From Juglans regia (Eukaryota; Streptophyta; Magnoliopsida; Fagales; Juglandaceae): DNA of 64,000 nucleotides. The notes beneath the pieces were generated by a model, which saw only the letters and a list, made by a program, of their open reading frames with translations, was not told the DNA's origin and did no database searches. This document shows positions 35,629-47,135 of the stretch, piece after piece; positions within the stretch are counted from its first letter, which is position 1; each line of letters starts with the position of its first letter. The translations under genes were made by a program, and so were the position numbers. The DNA lies in assembly GCF_001411555.2 (NCBI RefSeq), contig NC_049903.1, positions 30,545,083 to 30,609,082 of the forward strand, given 5' to 3'.

Positions 35629-36149
35629 ATGCATATTTATACTTTTTTTTTTTTTTTAAAGAGTTAAGGCTGGTCCCATGTTCAAGAAGGACCATTCCCC
35701 AAATTTATTGAGAACACTCACTTTTGACAGAAGAAAACCTTAATTATTATAAAGAGACACTTGGGGTTACAAATAAAACTAGAAAGACCAACCAAGTATC
35801 CAAAAAAACAAACCTAAGTAAACAATACACACCAAACGAATAAACAAAACAAACAAATGACCCTAACAACCAGAACTTGAAAACAACATAGCACCAAACA
35901 AATAAAAAGACGATGAATGCTGCGTTCATAATGCATCAAAACTCCAGAACAAAAAATTCCTCAACATCTCAAATAAGCTAGACCCGATCTATTTGTTCTC
36001 AAAATTCCTGTGAGCAAGTGGGGTACTTCATTAAAATGTCGCCACACTCTTGAACAATTTCCAGTAGCCATCTGAGCAAGAAAATCTACCCCAGAGTTAC
36101 CCTTTCGGAAAGTATGTTTAAACATTACCTACATTCCAATCATATCAAC

Positions 36150-36445
36150 AATATTATCTCAATAATCCTCCAAATACCAAATACCACATCTCCCCTTCTT
36201 AAACCATTTTATTATGAGAAGCGAATCCATCTCCACTTCTACCATAAGGATTCCCAAATCTTTCCAATGCTTTAAACCATAATAAAGCGCAAAAAATTCA
36301 GCCGACTTATTCGTCCCTTGTTCTAAATATTTCGCAAAAGCCAACAATAAACTTTCGTCATCCCTTCAAACCATTCCACCAGCTCTCGAAACACTCAAAT
36401 TTCCCAAGCAACTGCCATCGACATTTAAATTAAACTAGCCAAAAG
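36150..36445 (-). pseudogene. LINE ORF2 RNase H domain, broken
   Basis: Reads 'NLNVDGSCLGNLSVSRAGGM' (first catalytic Asp), one in-frame stop, then 'NKSAEFFALYYGLKHWKDLG' (catalytic Glu) and 'VEVEMDSLLIIKWF' (second Asp). The domain is truncated or diverged after 36,159 and is followed by about 500 bp of 3'UTR to the poly(A) tail. Confidence 0.75.
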
Positions 36446-36639
36446 CTAGTTTTTTCCAGCTAATCAAGGTTGCTTGCTTCCTTTTCAACGGCTTAAAAGG
36501 AATATCCAAAGCTTGCAATACACGTTCATATCCCACCTTATAATTTTTACCTGTACAAATTCGAAAACTCACCCAAGCAATGGCCGTTTTAATAGACAAC
36601 CATAAGGACTCAAAATATTTTTTTTATACCTTCCATACG

Positions 36640-37516
36640 TGCATTACATCACCATACCCAGAGATACCAACTTAAAATCACCGGAATTACCCCAATAAGT
36701 TGACTAGCTTGAGATGTATTAGAGGCTCTTCTTATCCATAATTCCATTCTTTCTCTCCACGATCGACTTGAGTCAAAAGGAATTCCAAGGTACATAAAGG
36801 CACAATACCATACTTCATTTGCTAATGGTCCATGTGCAAGGACATGATCCAGATCTTCTACACTGCCATCTACACAACAATCACACTTCGAGACAATTGG
36901 GATACCCAACTCTCAAACTCGGCTATCCACACTAAGACAATAATTCAAAGCTTTCTAGCAAGTAATAGAGTACTTTTTGGGTAGGGCTGAATTCCACAAC
37001 CAATCATTCCAAACCATACGAGGTCCTTTTATACAACAACACTCCCAAGCTAACTTCAAACTAAAACCTCCATCTACATTTGGTTTCCATATCAGGGTAT
37101 CTGCACCACTTTTATACTTGCCAAGACCTTCAATGATTTCCTCCAAATTACTGTCCCCTACCAGGTTTCTTAGAAGCCGAATGTCCCAGCCATTGTTTAT
37201 CTTACATTCTTTTACTAACAATTTCGGACAGTCATTAATAGGGAGCACCTCAGCCATTACTAGACTTCAACCACTTATCTCTCTAGAGAGAGACATTTTC
37301 CTCTCTAAGACGCCAAATAAACTGATCTATAATTTTCGGAATCACTTCCATAATACCATGCCAGAACATTGAGCCTTTCTTCGGGTCCACCACTGAAATA
37401 TGCTGGTCTTTTAAATATTTTGCTTTGACAAAAGAAGACCAAAGAAAATGCTGAGTTAAAAGCTTCCAACCAAACTTCATAAATAAAGCTCCTTGCACAT
37501 CATCTAGTTGCCGCAA
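36640..37516 (-). pseudogene. LINE ORF2 linker and zf-RVT region
   Basis: Three broken frames (37,283-37,516; 36,955-37,257; 36,649-36,909) cover the region between reverse transcriptase and RNase H of plant L1. The last contains the zinc-binding pattern 'SKCDCCVDGSVEDLDHVLAH' followed by 'ANEVW'. Several frameshifts are present. Confidence 0.7.
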
Positions 37517-38915
37517 CCCAATACCCCTTCCTCCTTTAGTTTACAAAGCTTATTCCAAGCTATCCATTTACATTTTGGATTGCCATTCATACATCCCAAA
37601 AAAATAAAAGAGCTAAAAGTCTTATTGAGATAACTAATAACTTTCTTGGGAACTCGCATAATCGAAAATAAATGAATATGGATACTAGCCAATACATGCC
37701 GTAATAACAAAAGTCTTGCACCATTAGATAACATTTTTGATTGCCACCCTTCCAGCCTAGATTTAATTCGATCTAATAATTCATCAAAATATGTAGTTTT
37801 CATGCGACCAGATATCAAAGGAACCTCCAAATACTTTGTAGGAAAACAACCTTCCGAAAAAGAAGTCTATCGCAGCAAGCTTCTTCTTCTACTAAGCGGC
37901 ATGTTTTTAGAAAAGAAAATGGCAGACTTTTCTTTGATAACTCTCTGTCTAGACCACTCCTCATAAATATTGAAGATATCCGAGATCCTTTTTATCGATG
38001 ATCTTCCACCATTAGCAAAAACAATAATATTATCAGCATACAATAAGTGGGATATAAGAGGCGCACCTCGAGGATGAGAGAAAGAACCAATTTTGCCACT
38101 TTGAAAATTGTACTTCAACAACCGAGATAGCATTTCCTCCACACGAATAATTAAATAAGGCAACAAAGGGTCCCCTTGACGCAACCCACAACCACTCAGA
38201 AAAAATCCTTTTGCCATTCCATTCATCACAATTGAGAACCAAGAATTTGATATGCATTGTCTGACCAAGTCGCAACTCTGATTAGAAAATCCAAAGGATT
38301 TCATTACATGTATCAAGAAATCCCAATCAATACAATCATATGCTTTTCTCATGTCTATTTTTAATAAAAGCATTTCCCCCATGACCCGGTTGATTAATCA
38401 TATGCACCATTTCTTGAGCCAAAGCAATTTTCTAAAAAATGCTTCTCCCCGACAAAAACGCAACTTGTTCTGGGGATATAAATTTCTCCAAACTCGGCGA
38501 CATCCTTTTAACAAGAATCTTAGAGAAAACTTTATATATCACAGAACAAAACTATATGAACGGAATTTGTCAAAACTAGATGGCTAAGACACTTTCAGAA
38601 TCAAAACAATGTATGAGGCTGAATACGAGGTATAGGAGTACCCCGAAATAAATCTTTGATAGCCTCCACAACATCTGCTTCAACTATATCCCAACAAGAC
38701 TGATAGAATCTGAATCCAACCCCATTCAGCCCTGGGCTACTATTTAAAGGAATTGCAAACAATGATTCCTTAATTTCTTGGATTGAAAGGAGCTGAATAA
38801 TAACTCTGTTTTCCTGCTCCACCACAACACTTTGAACATATAAAGAAAGATCAGGAATATCTCTAGGAGGCCTAGCAGAAAGAAAAAGATCGAAAATAAT
38901 CAACAGCACCTTCAT
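37504..38915 (-). pseudogene. LINE ORF2 reverse transcriptase domain, broken
   Basis: Recognisable steps: 'IPLNSSPGLNGVGFRFYQSC' (about 38,680-38,760), 'LLLKIDMRKAYDCIDWDFL' (about 38,320-38,370), 'GLRQGDPLLPYL' (about 38,150-38,180), the catalytic box LLYADN (38,029-38,046) and 'SRLEGWQSKMLSNGARLLLL' (about 37,700-37,760). The usual Y/F-A-D-D has become Y-A-D-N, removing one metal-binding Asp. S-P-G-x-D-G has become S-P-G-x-N-G. Frameshifts separate the blocks near 37,840 and 38,400-38,600. It is non-functional. Confidence 0.85.
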
Positions 38916-39295
38916 GTATGGTTTCGGGAGTGGCTAAAACCGTACCATCCGCCATCTTCATCTCCTTAACCATAGGCTTAGACAGAGAAGCAAAAGTCTT
39001 AAAAAGCTGACTAGAAGTTTCTCCGTTCTCTGGCCAATTCAGCTTAACCTATTGTGAGAGGCGAGTATTTTCTCTTTGCTCCCACAAATCTAATTCCTCT
39101 TTTGCAAGAAACAAATCAGATTCCAAAGAATCCGAAAAACCTCATTGAAGTTGTAACTCAGTAGTTTCAATTTTGTTTTCCAACCTTGGGATATTCACAT
39201 CTGTGTGCCCAAAAACTCAAAAATTCCAATCTTTAAGCACCAATTTCACTCTTCAATTTAGCCGCCAGACCAAACAGCCCCACCTCACCAACTAA

Positions 39296-40017
39296 TTATT
39301 GCCAAGACTCCTTAACCACATCTAGGAAACCATCATGAGACACCCTCATTTGTTTAAACTTAAAAGAAGAGGGCCCATACTGAAAATTATTCGAATTCAG
39401 CAAGACAAGTAAAGGAGCATGATTCGAGGTTGTTATTGGCAATAACATGTAAAATGCATCAGGCAGCATCGAAACAGCTTCTAAATTCAACAAACCACAA
39501 TCAATACACAACCAACTTCGCGCCATTCCATTTCGTCCATTACACCATGAAACTTTACTCCCCAATTCCTTCATTTCACACAAATCACAAGACTCAATGA
39601 ACAAATTAAATTCCTCCATAGCTTGTCGCAAGTGAGGCCTACCACCACATCTTTCACCATCTTCACGTATAGTATTAAAATTGCCAATACAAACCCAAGG
39701 CTCGTTTTGTGGCTTATCATTAATCAACGAACTTCATAATCTTCTTCTCTCAATGTGACACCTACCTCCAAAATTCAAAGAAATTGTGACATGTTGATCA
39801 CTAGAATTCAGAATTGCCAACTGAAGACCATTTCTCCATAATAGCAAGAGTTTATCCCCAAAACTTTGATTCGAATAACAACCTTCAAAATTCAACTGAC
39901 TCTTCAAAACTTCCAATCTAGATTCCTTAACAAACGGCTCTGCTAACATAATAAAATCAATCTTAAATTGTTTAATTAACTTCTTCAACCTTTTTCTAGA
40001 AGAACGAAGGCCATGGA
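39296..40017 (-). pseudogene. LINE ORF2 endonuclease domain, broken
   Basis: Blocks at 39,734-40,017 ('NIHGLRSSRKRLKKLIKQFK', 'LAEPFVKESRLEVLK') and 39,296-39,727 ('PWVCIGNFNTIREDGERCGG', 'SNHAPLLV') follow the exonuclease-endonuclease-phosphatase fold of plant L1. The usual W-N-x-R-G-L start has a stop in place of Trp. Two catalytic Asp positions are changed to Asn: G-D-F-N is G-N-F-N (codon 39,680-39,682) and S-D-H is S-N-H (codon 39,422-39,424). The domain would nick target DNA to prime reverse transcription; this copy should be inactive. Confidence 0.8.
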
Positions 40018-40027
40018 TATTCTAGAA

Positions 40028-40817
40028 GTAAAATGCTGAATACAATCGCCGAATGTAAACGGCTTGCAAACGGCTGCTGATGTGTAAAAAATAAAACGCA
40101 TCATTTCGATTACAAATCCTCTCTCCTTCTTTCCCTTTCTGCATTTCTTCCGCACGAAGAAATTGACTCTCTCTCTCTCTCTCTCCTGCGATCCCCAAAT
40201 CAGATTTGGGTTTGAAGTGCTTTGTATTCTCTCTAATTTCACTCCATTTCAAGATTAAGCAAATTAAATATGTGGATGTGGGAGTTTTTTGTTGTTGTTG
40301 TTGGGTTTGAGAAGTTGGTAAACAATAAAAACCACAGAGAAGTAGCTCCCTTCGAATGCTTGACGAAACTTGTTGACCACCTCGATCGTGTAGATTTTGG
40401 GAAAGGAATCATCATGGATGAATTTTGTCTGAATGTTAGACGAAATGCCCAGTAGAACAATAATAGAGAGAAGCAAGAAAAGGGAAAGAAGGAGAGAGAA
40501 TTTATGGAAGTATGAACAAGGGTTAGGGCTGGAGGCCATTGGAGGGGATGGGTTGAGAATCGTTTGCTGTTTATAGTTTTTTTTCTTGCGAATTAGTGTG
40601 GGTCTGGGTTGTTTACTGACTCCTTTCGCCAAGCTCAATAATCTTGGTAACCCAGGGGTGTATGCACATGCTAGCAACCTTGTTTCGTTACTCTGTTTCT
40701 TTAATCAATTTTCTTTCGAATTTTGGGGGCTTCTTTTCCTATAGTTTTTTTTTTTTTTATGACATGGCATCCCGACTGCATACCGACTGCGTAACTCGAC
40801 TGTATATAGCAGAATTG
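40028..40817. mobile_element. Mutator-like element carrying a gene-like fragment, inserted in the LINE
   Basis: TATTCTAGAA is present at both borders (40,018-40,027 and 40,818-40,827), a 9-10 bp duplication typical of Mutator-like elements. The ends are inverted repeats: GTAAAATGCTGAATACAATC on the left and, reverse-complemented, CAATTCTGCTATATACAGTC on the right. The similarity continues for roughly 60 bp through shared 'CGG', 'TGCA' and 'ATGT(CA)TAAAAA' steps at about 70% identity. Removing it joins the ORF1 tail to the first endonuclease motif (N-I-H-G-L). No transposase is present. The interior holds a 91-codon minus-strand frame, so a Pack-MULE is the best explanation. Confidence 0.72.
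40264..40539 (-). CDS. Possible captured gene fragment: 91 aa membrane-anchor-like peptide
   Basis: Starts at the ATG at 40,539 ('MASSPNPCSYFHKF') and stops at 40,264; the frame is open further upstream (to 40,677), but the upstream part looks like 5'UTR. Residues about 14-32 are strongly hydrophobic (Leu/Ile/Val), like a signal anchor of a secreted or membrane protein. A hydrophilic part follows ('FIHDDSFPKIYTIEVVN') and then a short hydrophobic patch and Asn-rich end. The DNA is less AT-rich than the surrounding LINE. It lies wholly inside the Mutator-like element, so it is probably a copy of the first exon of a host gene. I do not recognise the parent; the N-terminus is only faintly reminiscent of fasciclin-like proteins. 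Expression is unproven. Confidence 0.35.
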   Translation of the reverse strand: MASSPNPCSYFHKFSLLLSLFLLLSIIVLLGISSNIQTKFIHDDSFPKIYTIEVVNKFRQAFEGSYFSVVFIVYQLLKPNNNNKKLPHPHI

Positions 40818-40827
40818 TATTCTAGAA

Positions 40828-42218
40828 TAGTGGACAACTCATCAATAATTAAATTGTGCGGGTTTGCTAGGAACCCGAGAAGAACTATGAGTAACAATTA
40901 CATACTTACCATCTTTCTTTTTCACCGGAGAATCACAATCAGAAGCACAATCCTTTTTTTTTTTTGCAAAGACAATCACAATGTATACCATCAAGAGCCG
41001 AAACATAACATTCTTGAATAGCAAGGTCTTCATCCTGTATCTCCACTTCTGTTTCAGCACTACCCAAATCCACCATAACATCATCCGTATCCTCTAACTG
41101 AACATTAATCTCATGCCCAGAATCAACATTAATAGGAACTAAAACAAGAGATTGTTCCCCAACTGGATCCTTAACATTTCTTTCTGTTTCACAAATTTCC
41201 CCTTCCTTAAATCAATGGTCTCTCTATATCTTCAACTTCCTTCAAACATATATCCTTCGGAGCATCAATCTCTTTCGTGTTACTAAGACTCACCTTATCC
41301 AGATTCATCTGTTCTGAATCAATATACATTTTCGAAGCTTTCTCAATCTCAATCTGAGGTATCACATATTCAACCACAACTGTATTTGTTTCCTTCCAAA
41401 CTTTCATTTTTTTCTCCCCCTCAATCTTCTTTTTTTTTCCACCTCATTTTTCTCTGAAATCTTCCATCTAGAAGTCTTCCAATTATGTCCCTAAACATTA
41501 CAATTCTAACAAAAGTCTGGCAATGTTTCATACTGAACCTCCGCATAAATGCTCGACTCCTGGTGGGGATTACCAATCCACATCCCACGAGCAAGTTTAT
41601 GCATAGCATCAACCAACAAACAGACCCTCGCCCCATCTGTTCTTGTAGAGCATCTAGTCGCATTGTCCCGGCATAAGAAAATTCCAATCAAAGCAGTGAT
41701 ATTTGTGAGAAATGATTTTTGATATAAATGTGGGGGTAAACCAGGACGAATAATCCAAACCAGTACCAACGAAGGCTCTTTGTCTTCATTAAAATCTGGT
41801 GACCATTGGAAACAACCATAAGGAACTCCATCTACATCAGTGGCTTCTCTCGATAACGCCTTCAAAAAATTAGGTTCATTAGAGAACCTCACAAAATATT
41901 ATGCGGCCTTCGCATCGCCGAAACCACCGACTACTTCTCCAATCCCCATCGATTTCTGATAAACAAAAGAATAGCATCCAAAGATGGGCGTTGTTAGATG
42001 AATTTCATCATGACCATTGAAAATTTGAAAGGCATTGCAGATCTATCAATTTCTTCCTTAGTGAACAAAATACAAAACTCGCCATCGATGATTTTAGGAG
42101 GATGCAGGGGAACCTCCACCACAGGGATCGGTTGAGGCGATTGTGCAACCAAATGAGCAAAAATCCTTTGTCTATTCACCGGCACCGACGAGCAAGAAAG
42201 GCCCCCGGCAGCAGCCAT
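40828..42218 (-). pseudogene. LINE ORF1 (DUF4283 and zinc knuckle protein), broken
   Basis: Translation starts at 42,218 with 'MAAAGGLSC'. The block 41,994-42,218 contains 'PLHPPKIIDGEFCILFTKEE', the start of a DUF4283-type RNA-binding domain. It continues after a break in 41,506-41,892 with 'RFSNEPNFLKAL', 'WIIRPGLPPHLYQKSFL' and 'YETLPDFC', the entry into a CCHC knuckle whose remaining Cys/His can be read near 41,480-41,510 between stops. A hydrophilic tail runs to about 40,845. ORF1 proteins of this class bind the element's RNA. At least one frameshift and several stops are present. Confidence 0.75.
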
Positions 42219-42298
42219 AGCTTCTCCACAAACTCAGCAAACCAAAACCCTAGTAGAGCCTAAGACTTAAAGTTCAGTTGCTATGCATATTTATACTT

Positions 42299-43777
42299 AA
42301 TATTATATCTCTAATTTGATATTCTTAGCACTATATATAATAATCAATTGATATTCAACCTTGTCCTTGTGCAAATACCAGATCACAATATATGAATATA
42401 TCCAAGAAACCAACGTCTATTTACATGAGTACTTAATTATAATCTCCCTATGATCATTATATTCTAAACCAATGTACCTATTATATATTAATTAAATCAT
42501 GATTTAGAAACTCTCTTCTTACATACGTACTTAACAAAAATATTTATACTGCACACAAAAGAATATTTATATATATTAAGAATTGAATCCCACCCACTTT
42601 TATTGATAGGAATTAAATGATCGATTCATGAGAAGTACTAGATCGATCATCTCTAGGAATGACGATCTTTTATATTTTGCAGCCTAATTTACATGACCTT
42701 TTATGAGTCGAGATAACAATGAAAAAGAAGCGTGATAATCCCCACTATTTATGACCAATTGCATCCCTCTGATCATATTTCCGACCACTGGATCGATGGA
42801 TAAGGTTAAAAAAAAAAAAATTTAGTAAGTTATTAGCAAGAGAGTTGTGTGCATATCAAAATCTTTTTTCTTTTGTCTTAGACTGTGTGTGCATGCTGCA
42901 TGTAACACTGCATCAAGATTAGAAGTTAGATGGTCGATCTAATTATAGACAGAGATAAATACATCAAATGAGTCATATAACAATATATTTAATGTTTTCA
43001 AATAGTCATGTGAATCCCGAATATATAAGTATTTAATGTCGTATATATATATATATATCTTTCTGTGCATATATAGCGCACCGTCCAACTGGATCAAGAA
43101 ATTAGAAAATCTAAAAAGATGGCGCATTTGATGTTGTTCATATATATAAGTTGAAAATGAAAGCACGAGAAAGCCAGCGTTTTTATCTAGAAATTAAGTA
43201 AATAGACAATTACACACGGACATCTTGCAGTACGAAACAATATAGCTAGCTATCTCCCTCATCCCTGCAGTGTATTAGTCATGCATGGCATGATCGTCAG
43301 AAAGCAAGCGCCGGACGTTGACAAACACCAAGCTGGCAAAAGGGGGGGAAATAACAACACTGATAGAGACCGTCTTCATATGCATCCTGCAGTGTTGTTT
43401 CCGTGTGCAAAATTAAAATGCCACTAAAGATTAATTCCCATGCAACTTGAATGCATGCATGCATGGATAGCTAGCTAGCTGCGGCCTGCTGATGCAAGTC
43501 TGAATGGATCAGGAGCCAGCTTGAGTTTTCAAACTGTGACCGACCATGATTCCCATTATTGTAAATGGATCATTGAATAGAGTCACATATTGAGACAAAA
43601 ATCTGCATCATGCCAATCATCTTCAACCAACAATCGATTAATTAGGTATCTTTGTGACATTTTTTATGGCAGAATAAATATCATGTGTGCATGGTGGGTC
43701 ATGTCGCTTGATAGCTAGCCACGCCAGGCTATCAGACATTCAGCTCAAGACAAAACTCCAAGTATTCTGCATACATG

Positions 43778-43849
<72 letters not shown>

Positions 43850-44900
43850 AAGAATGAGAATAAGATCAATAACGTCTTAGCCTCTCCAATTGATTAAGTA
43901 CTCACACTGGACAAATGAAAGTCATCGATTATCCTCTACAATGACATTGTTATAAATTCTTAAAGCAAAATAACTTAAGAATATTGGAAAGTTTTCAAAA
44001 TTTAATTTATTAGCAAAATGAGAGAAATATATTCCACCTAATTGTCACTTTAATTATAAATATTGCATACGCATAAGATTATATATAGTGTTATATTTGT
44101 GTACAAACTGGATCCCTCCAGCTAGCTAGCTATATATGCATATTGGTACCTGTCACCACAGTACGTAGTTTATCCGAACTGTGATACACTTGTAAGATTT
44201 TGTATACGATGGCTAGCTAGCTCTTTAAAATTCAAAATTATATCAGTCAGATCCAAATTTCGGGTTCATGTGAAGTGCGATTGTTAACTTTATTTAGACA
44301 GTACCCTTTTGCAAGGGTCATGTGATTGTTCAACAAAGAAGATCAAACCTTACATATATATATATATATATATGTGAAAATAATGCTAAATAAACCGTTG
44401 ATTTTGTCACCTCAATTTGATCGTTGGTGTATTTTATTTTTTTATTAATAGTTAAGAAAGTGACTACAAATGAATGTGTGTATTTTTTTAAGTGTTTAAA
44501 ATATTTGCATCATATGTCAAAGTGAAGCCCAAAACATCAATGTTAATATTATCATTATTTGCTACACCTCATCATTTCTGAATCTTCAAGGTTTAAAAAC
44601 GTATGCTATATATATATATATATATATATATGTATTCAGCATAAGATATGACAATTGAGATTATCTTTATTTATTTTTTATTAAATTGTATGGTCTATAT
44701 ATTAATAAGACATGACTGATTATGTCCATCCATAATTGCAATATTTAATTATTTAAATTTTGATAAGAAAAAATTATCTCTAATATTAAATATATAAGAA
44801 ATATTTTATTTTAATCATTACATTCTTAAGATAAATTAAATTAACTTGTGAAATGATACACATTTTATAATCACCCTTCAGCATCCCTCGTAGATTATAT
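42299..44900. other. Intergenic sequence with microsatellites
   Basis: AT-rich with many ATGCATGC and AGCTAGCT palindromes (for example about 43,450-43,482). A TA run at 43,783-43,809 passes directly into GA repeats to 43,847. Further TA runs lie near 44,353-44,374 and 44,607-44,631. 44,379-44,556 has weak inverted ends ('ATAATGCTAAATAAACC' and its counterpart) and may be a small MITE. No gene seen. Confidence 0.45.
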
Positions 44901-44919
44901 ATGGTCTTTCCAAGCAGCT

Positions 44920-45130
44920 TCTCAACACGTGTCACATAGATTTGCTCGTACGGCTTTGCAGTGTGCGCCGCTTCGGTTGACCAGCTCGATTTTTTAAACC
45001 CTCGTTTAGCAGCCTCGACGACGTGGACGTCGACGAGCCGGTGGAAGTCAAAACGTCAACATGCACCGAAATGACCGATGTGGCCTCCCACTGTATCGAG
45101 GCAAATTGAAAATGTGCTCTTTTTCGCCAG
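44920..45130. promoter_or_regulatory. GC-rich island with clustered ACGT and W-box motifs
   Basis: In an AT-rich setting, about 200 bp contain CACGTGTC (about 44,926, G-box/ABRE-like), TTGACC, several GTCAA (W-box core on the minus strand), ACGT cores, and the near-palindrome CTCGACGACGT-GG-ACGTCGACGAG (about 45,015-45,038, one mismatch). The minus frame 44,932-45,171 crosses it without a recognisable domain. It lies about 2.7 kb upstream of CHX20; a regulatory role is inference only. Confidence 0.3.
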
Positions 45131-45835
45131 TACGTAGTTATTTGTTTATTGGGCATGTATGGATATGTCATTTTGAAATTGACAAGAGAGCAAGAAAAAT
45201 GTGATCATAATTTTGTAAGGAGACGTCTTTGAACTCTGAAGCAAAGACACCCTGAATGTCGATTACTTCTATGAAAGGAACTTTGCCGTTGAAGTAATGC
45301 ATTCCTTTTGTTTTATAGAAAAATTACAATTTATTGATGAGATGACATTAAGGTATATGCAATGATGATAAACAATATTACAATGTATATAATAATAGAT
45401 AAAAGTGTGATTTCTAACACTCCTTATCTGTATATACATATAACTGTGTGAGACTTTCACAAAAATGCCTGCTAGCATTACTATTTGACATGTAATTTTT
45501 TTATAAAATTTAATAAATGATCATGTTTTATCAAAAGATTCTTAATAGTCTTGCAGTTAGATACTCCGTTGAAGTTTAGATTTTTTTTTTATTCTTAATT
45601 TTTTGTCTTTCTTTAACTTTGCATTTTATTTTCCTAGATAAATAAGTTACTAAAATTTTCACTTTTTTTTTATTTGAATCATTATGTCAAGTGCACCTCA
45701 AGGCTAACGCATCCGGGATCATTTCCTAGTGTGTGTATATATATATATATATAATTATCTTGGTACATGGTCATCTTGGATTTACATGACATTTGCTTTG
45801 GGAAACCGATATTTGCTCCTGATTAGGAAGTTAAT
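45131..45835. other. Intergenic sequence, nothing recognised
   Basis: AT-rich; TA run at about 45,736-45,752. No gene or repeat family supported. Confidence 0.4.
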
Positions 45836-45844
45836 TTCACAAAA

Positions 45845-46167
45845 GGGTCATTTTACAGTCTCCGTTGGGGGCTCCCACTGGATTTAGCATGTATTTTTTT
45901 ATGTGTATTTTTTTAATTTATTTTTTATATAGAATTTTTTTACACTTTTAAATATTTTTAAAAAATAAAATAAATTTAAAATATCATTAAAAAATACTTC
46001 CTTAATCAGAAAGTAAAAATAAAATATTAAAAAATACTTCTTTAATAATATTGTAATTTTTATTTGATTTTTTAAAATATTTAATATTATTAAAAATATC
46101 TATATAAAAAAAATTAAAAAAAACACTAAAACCCAACGGGAGGACAGAAGGACATGTAGCATTTTCC
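45845..46167. mobile_element. Mutator-type MITE, 323 bp
   Basis: Flanked by TTCACAAAA (45,836-45,844) and TTGACAAAA (46,168-46,176), a 9 bp duplication with one change. The ends carry related inverted sequence: 'CTCCGTTGGGGGCTCCCACT' on the left and, reverse-complemented, 'GTCCTCCCGTTGGGTTTTAG' on the right. The interior is almost pure A/T. Same family as the element at 46,315. Confidence 0.65.
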
Positions 46168-46314
46168 TTGACAAAATGATTATAAATCGAGTTCAAAACT
46201 TATCTGATTATTGGTGCCACGTCACTATTATAATAAATATACTTTTAATTTGTGTTTTGTCCGTAACATATATATGATGATCAGTATGTAAAATTCACGG
46301 AACTAAATTTCTAA

Positions 46315-46865
46315 GGGAAATGCTATATCTCCCGCTGGGAGCACCCGCTTGGAGCTCCCGTTGGAGATTAGTGTTTTTTTTATGTGTTTTTTTTCTAAAT
46401 TATTTTTTATATAGATTTTTTTAATAATTTTTAATATTTTTAAAAAATAAAAAAATTTAAAATATTATTAAAAAATATTTTCTTAATCACGAAGTAAAAT
46501 AAAAAATTATAAAAAAATATTTTTTTATTTTATTTCGTGATTAAGAAAGTATATTTTAATGAATTTTTTTTTTACTTTCTAATTAAGAAAGTATTTTTAA
46601 TGATGTCTAAATTTATTTTATTTTTTTAAAAATATTTTTTATAATTTTTTATTTTACTTCATGATTAAGAAAGTATTTTTTAATATATATTTTTTTTACT
46701 TTTTGATTAAGAAAATATTTTCTGAATGATGTTTTAAATTTATTTTATTTTTTTAAAATATTTTAAAATAATAAAAGATTTATATAAAAAATTACTTAAA
46801 TAAAATACATGTAAAATAACACTATACCCCAGCGGGAGCCCCCAGCGGGGGCTGTAGCATCACCC
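46315..46865. mobile_element. Mutator-type MITE, 551 bp, exact 9 bp target duplication
   Basis: AATTTCTAA occurs exactly at 46,306-46,314 and 46,866-46,874. The ends are inverted: GGGAAATGCTATATCTCCCG on the left and, reverse-complemented, GGGTGATGCTACAGCCCCCG on the right, continuing through 'CTGGG(A/G)GC' and 'TAGTGTT'. The A/T-rich interior has a smaller internal palindrome at about 46,482-46,550 around 'TTAATCACGAAGTAAAATA'. No coding capacity. Confidence 0.8.
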
Positions 46866-46975
46866 AATTTCTAATATCACTGCCATGTATAACTTATCTG
46901 GTTAGGAAAACCCTATTAATGCATGAGACTAGTGATGATCACCGTGGGCAGGGGAAATTTACACACGGCATGCAT

Positions 46976-46989
46976 GCATCTTGTATCTG

Positions 46990-47026
<37 letters not shown>

Positions 47027-47135
47027 TAATGATACACCTATAATATTTATAAAATAATTTTATAAATATATCTTTTATTTAACACATTATTATATAATGT
47101 ATTGTACAAAATATTATAAGTAAATCATTTTCATA
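46976..47135. mobile_element. TA run followed by a small MITE-like inverted repeat
   Basis: From 47,024 'GTAATGATACACCTATAATA' faces, in inverted orientation, 'AAATGATTTACTTATAATAT' ending near 47,131. The preceding TA run is at about 46,991-47,022. Target duplications cannot be judged in the TA context. Confidence 0.4.

Larger units (their letters stand above)
35629..42298 (-). mobile_element. Full-length L1 LINE, inactivated, with 15 bp target-site duplication
   Basis: ATGCATATTTATACT occurs exactly at 35,629-35,643 and again at 42,283-42,297. The element lies between, on the minus strand: 5' end near 42,282 just before ORF1, 3' poly(A) seen as a T-run at about 35,643-35,657. The order of domains is canonical for plant L1: ORF1 (DUF4283 and CCHC knuckle), apurinic-type endonuclease, reverse transcriptase, zf-RVT, RNase H. 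Many stops and frameshifts are present, so it cannot move by itself. A 790 bp Mutator-like element is inserted at 40,028-40,817, so the original LINE was about 5.8 kb. The target duplication being intact suggests decay came mostly from point mutation. Confidence 0.93.
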
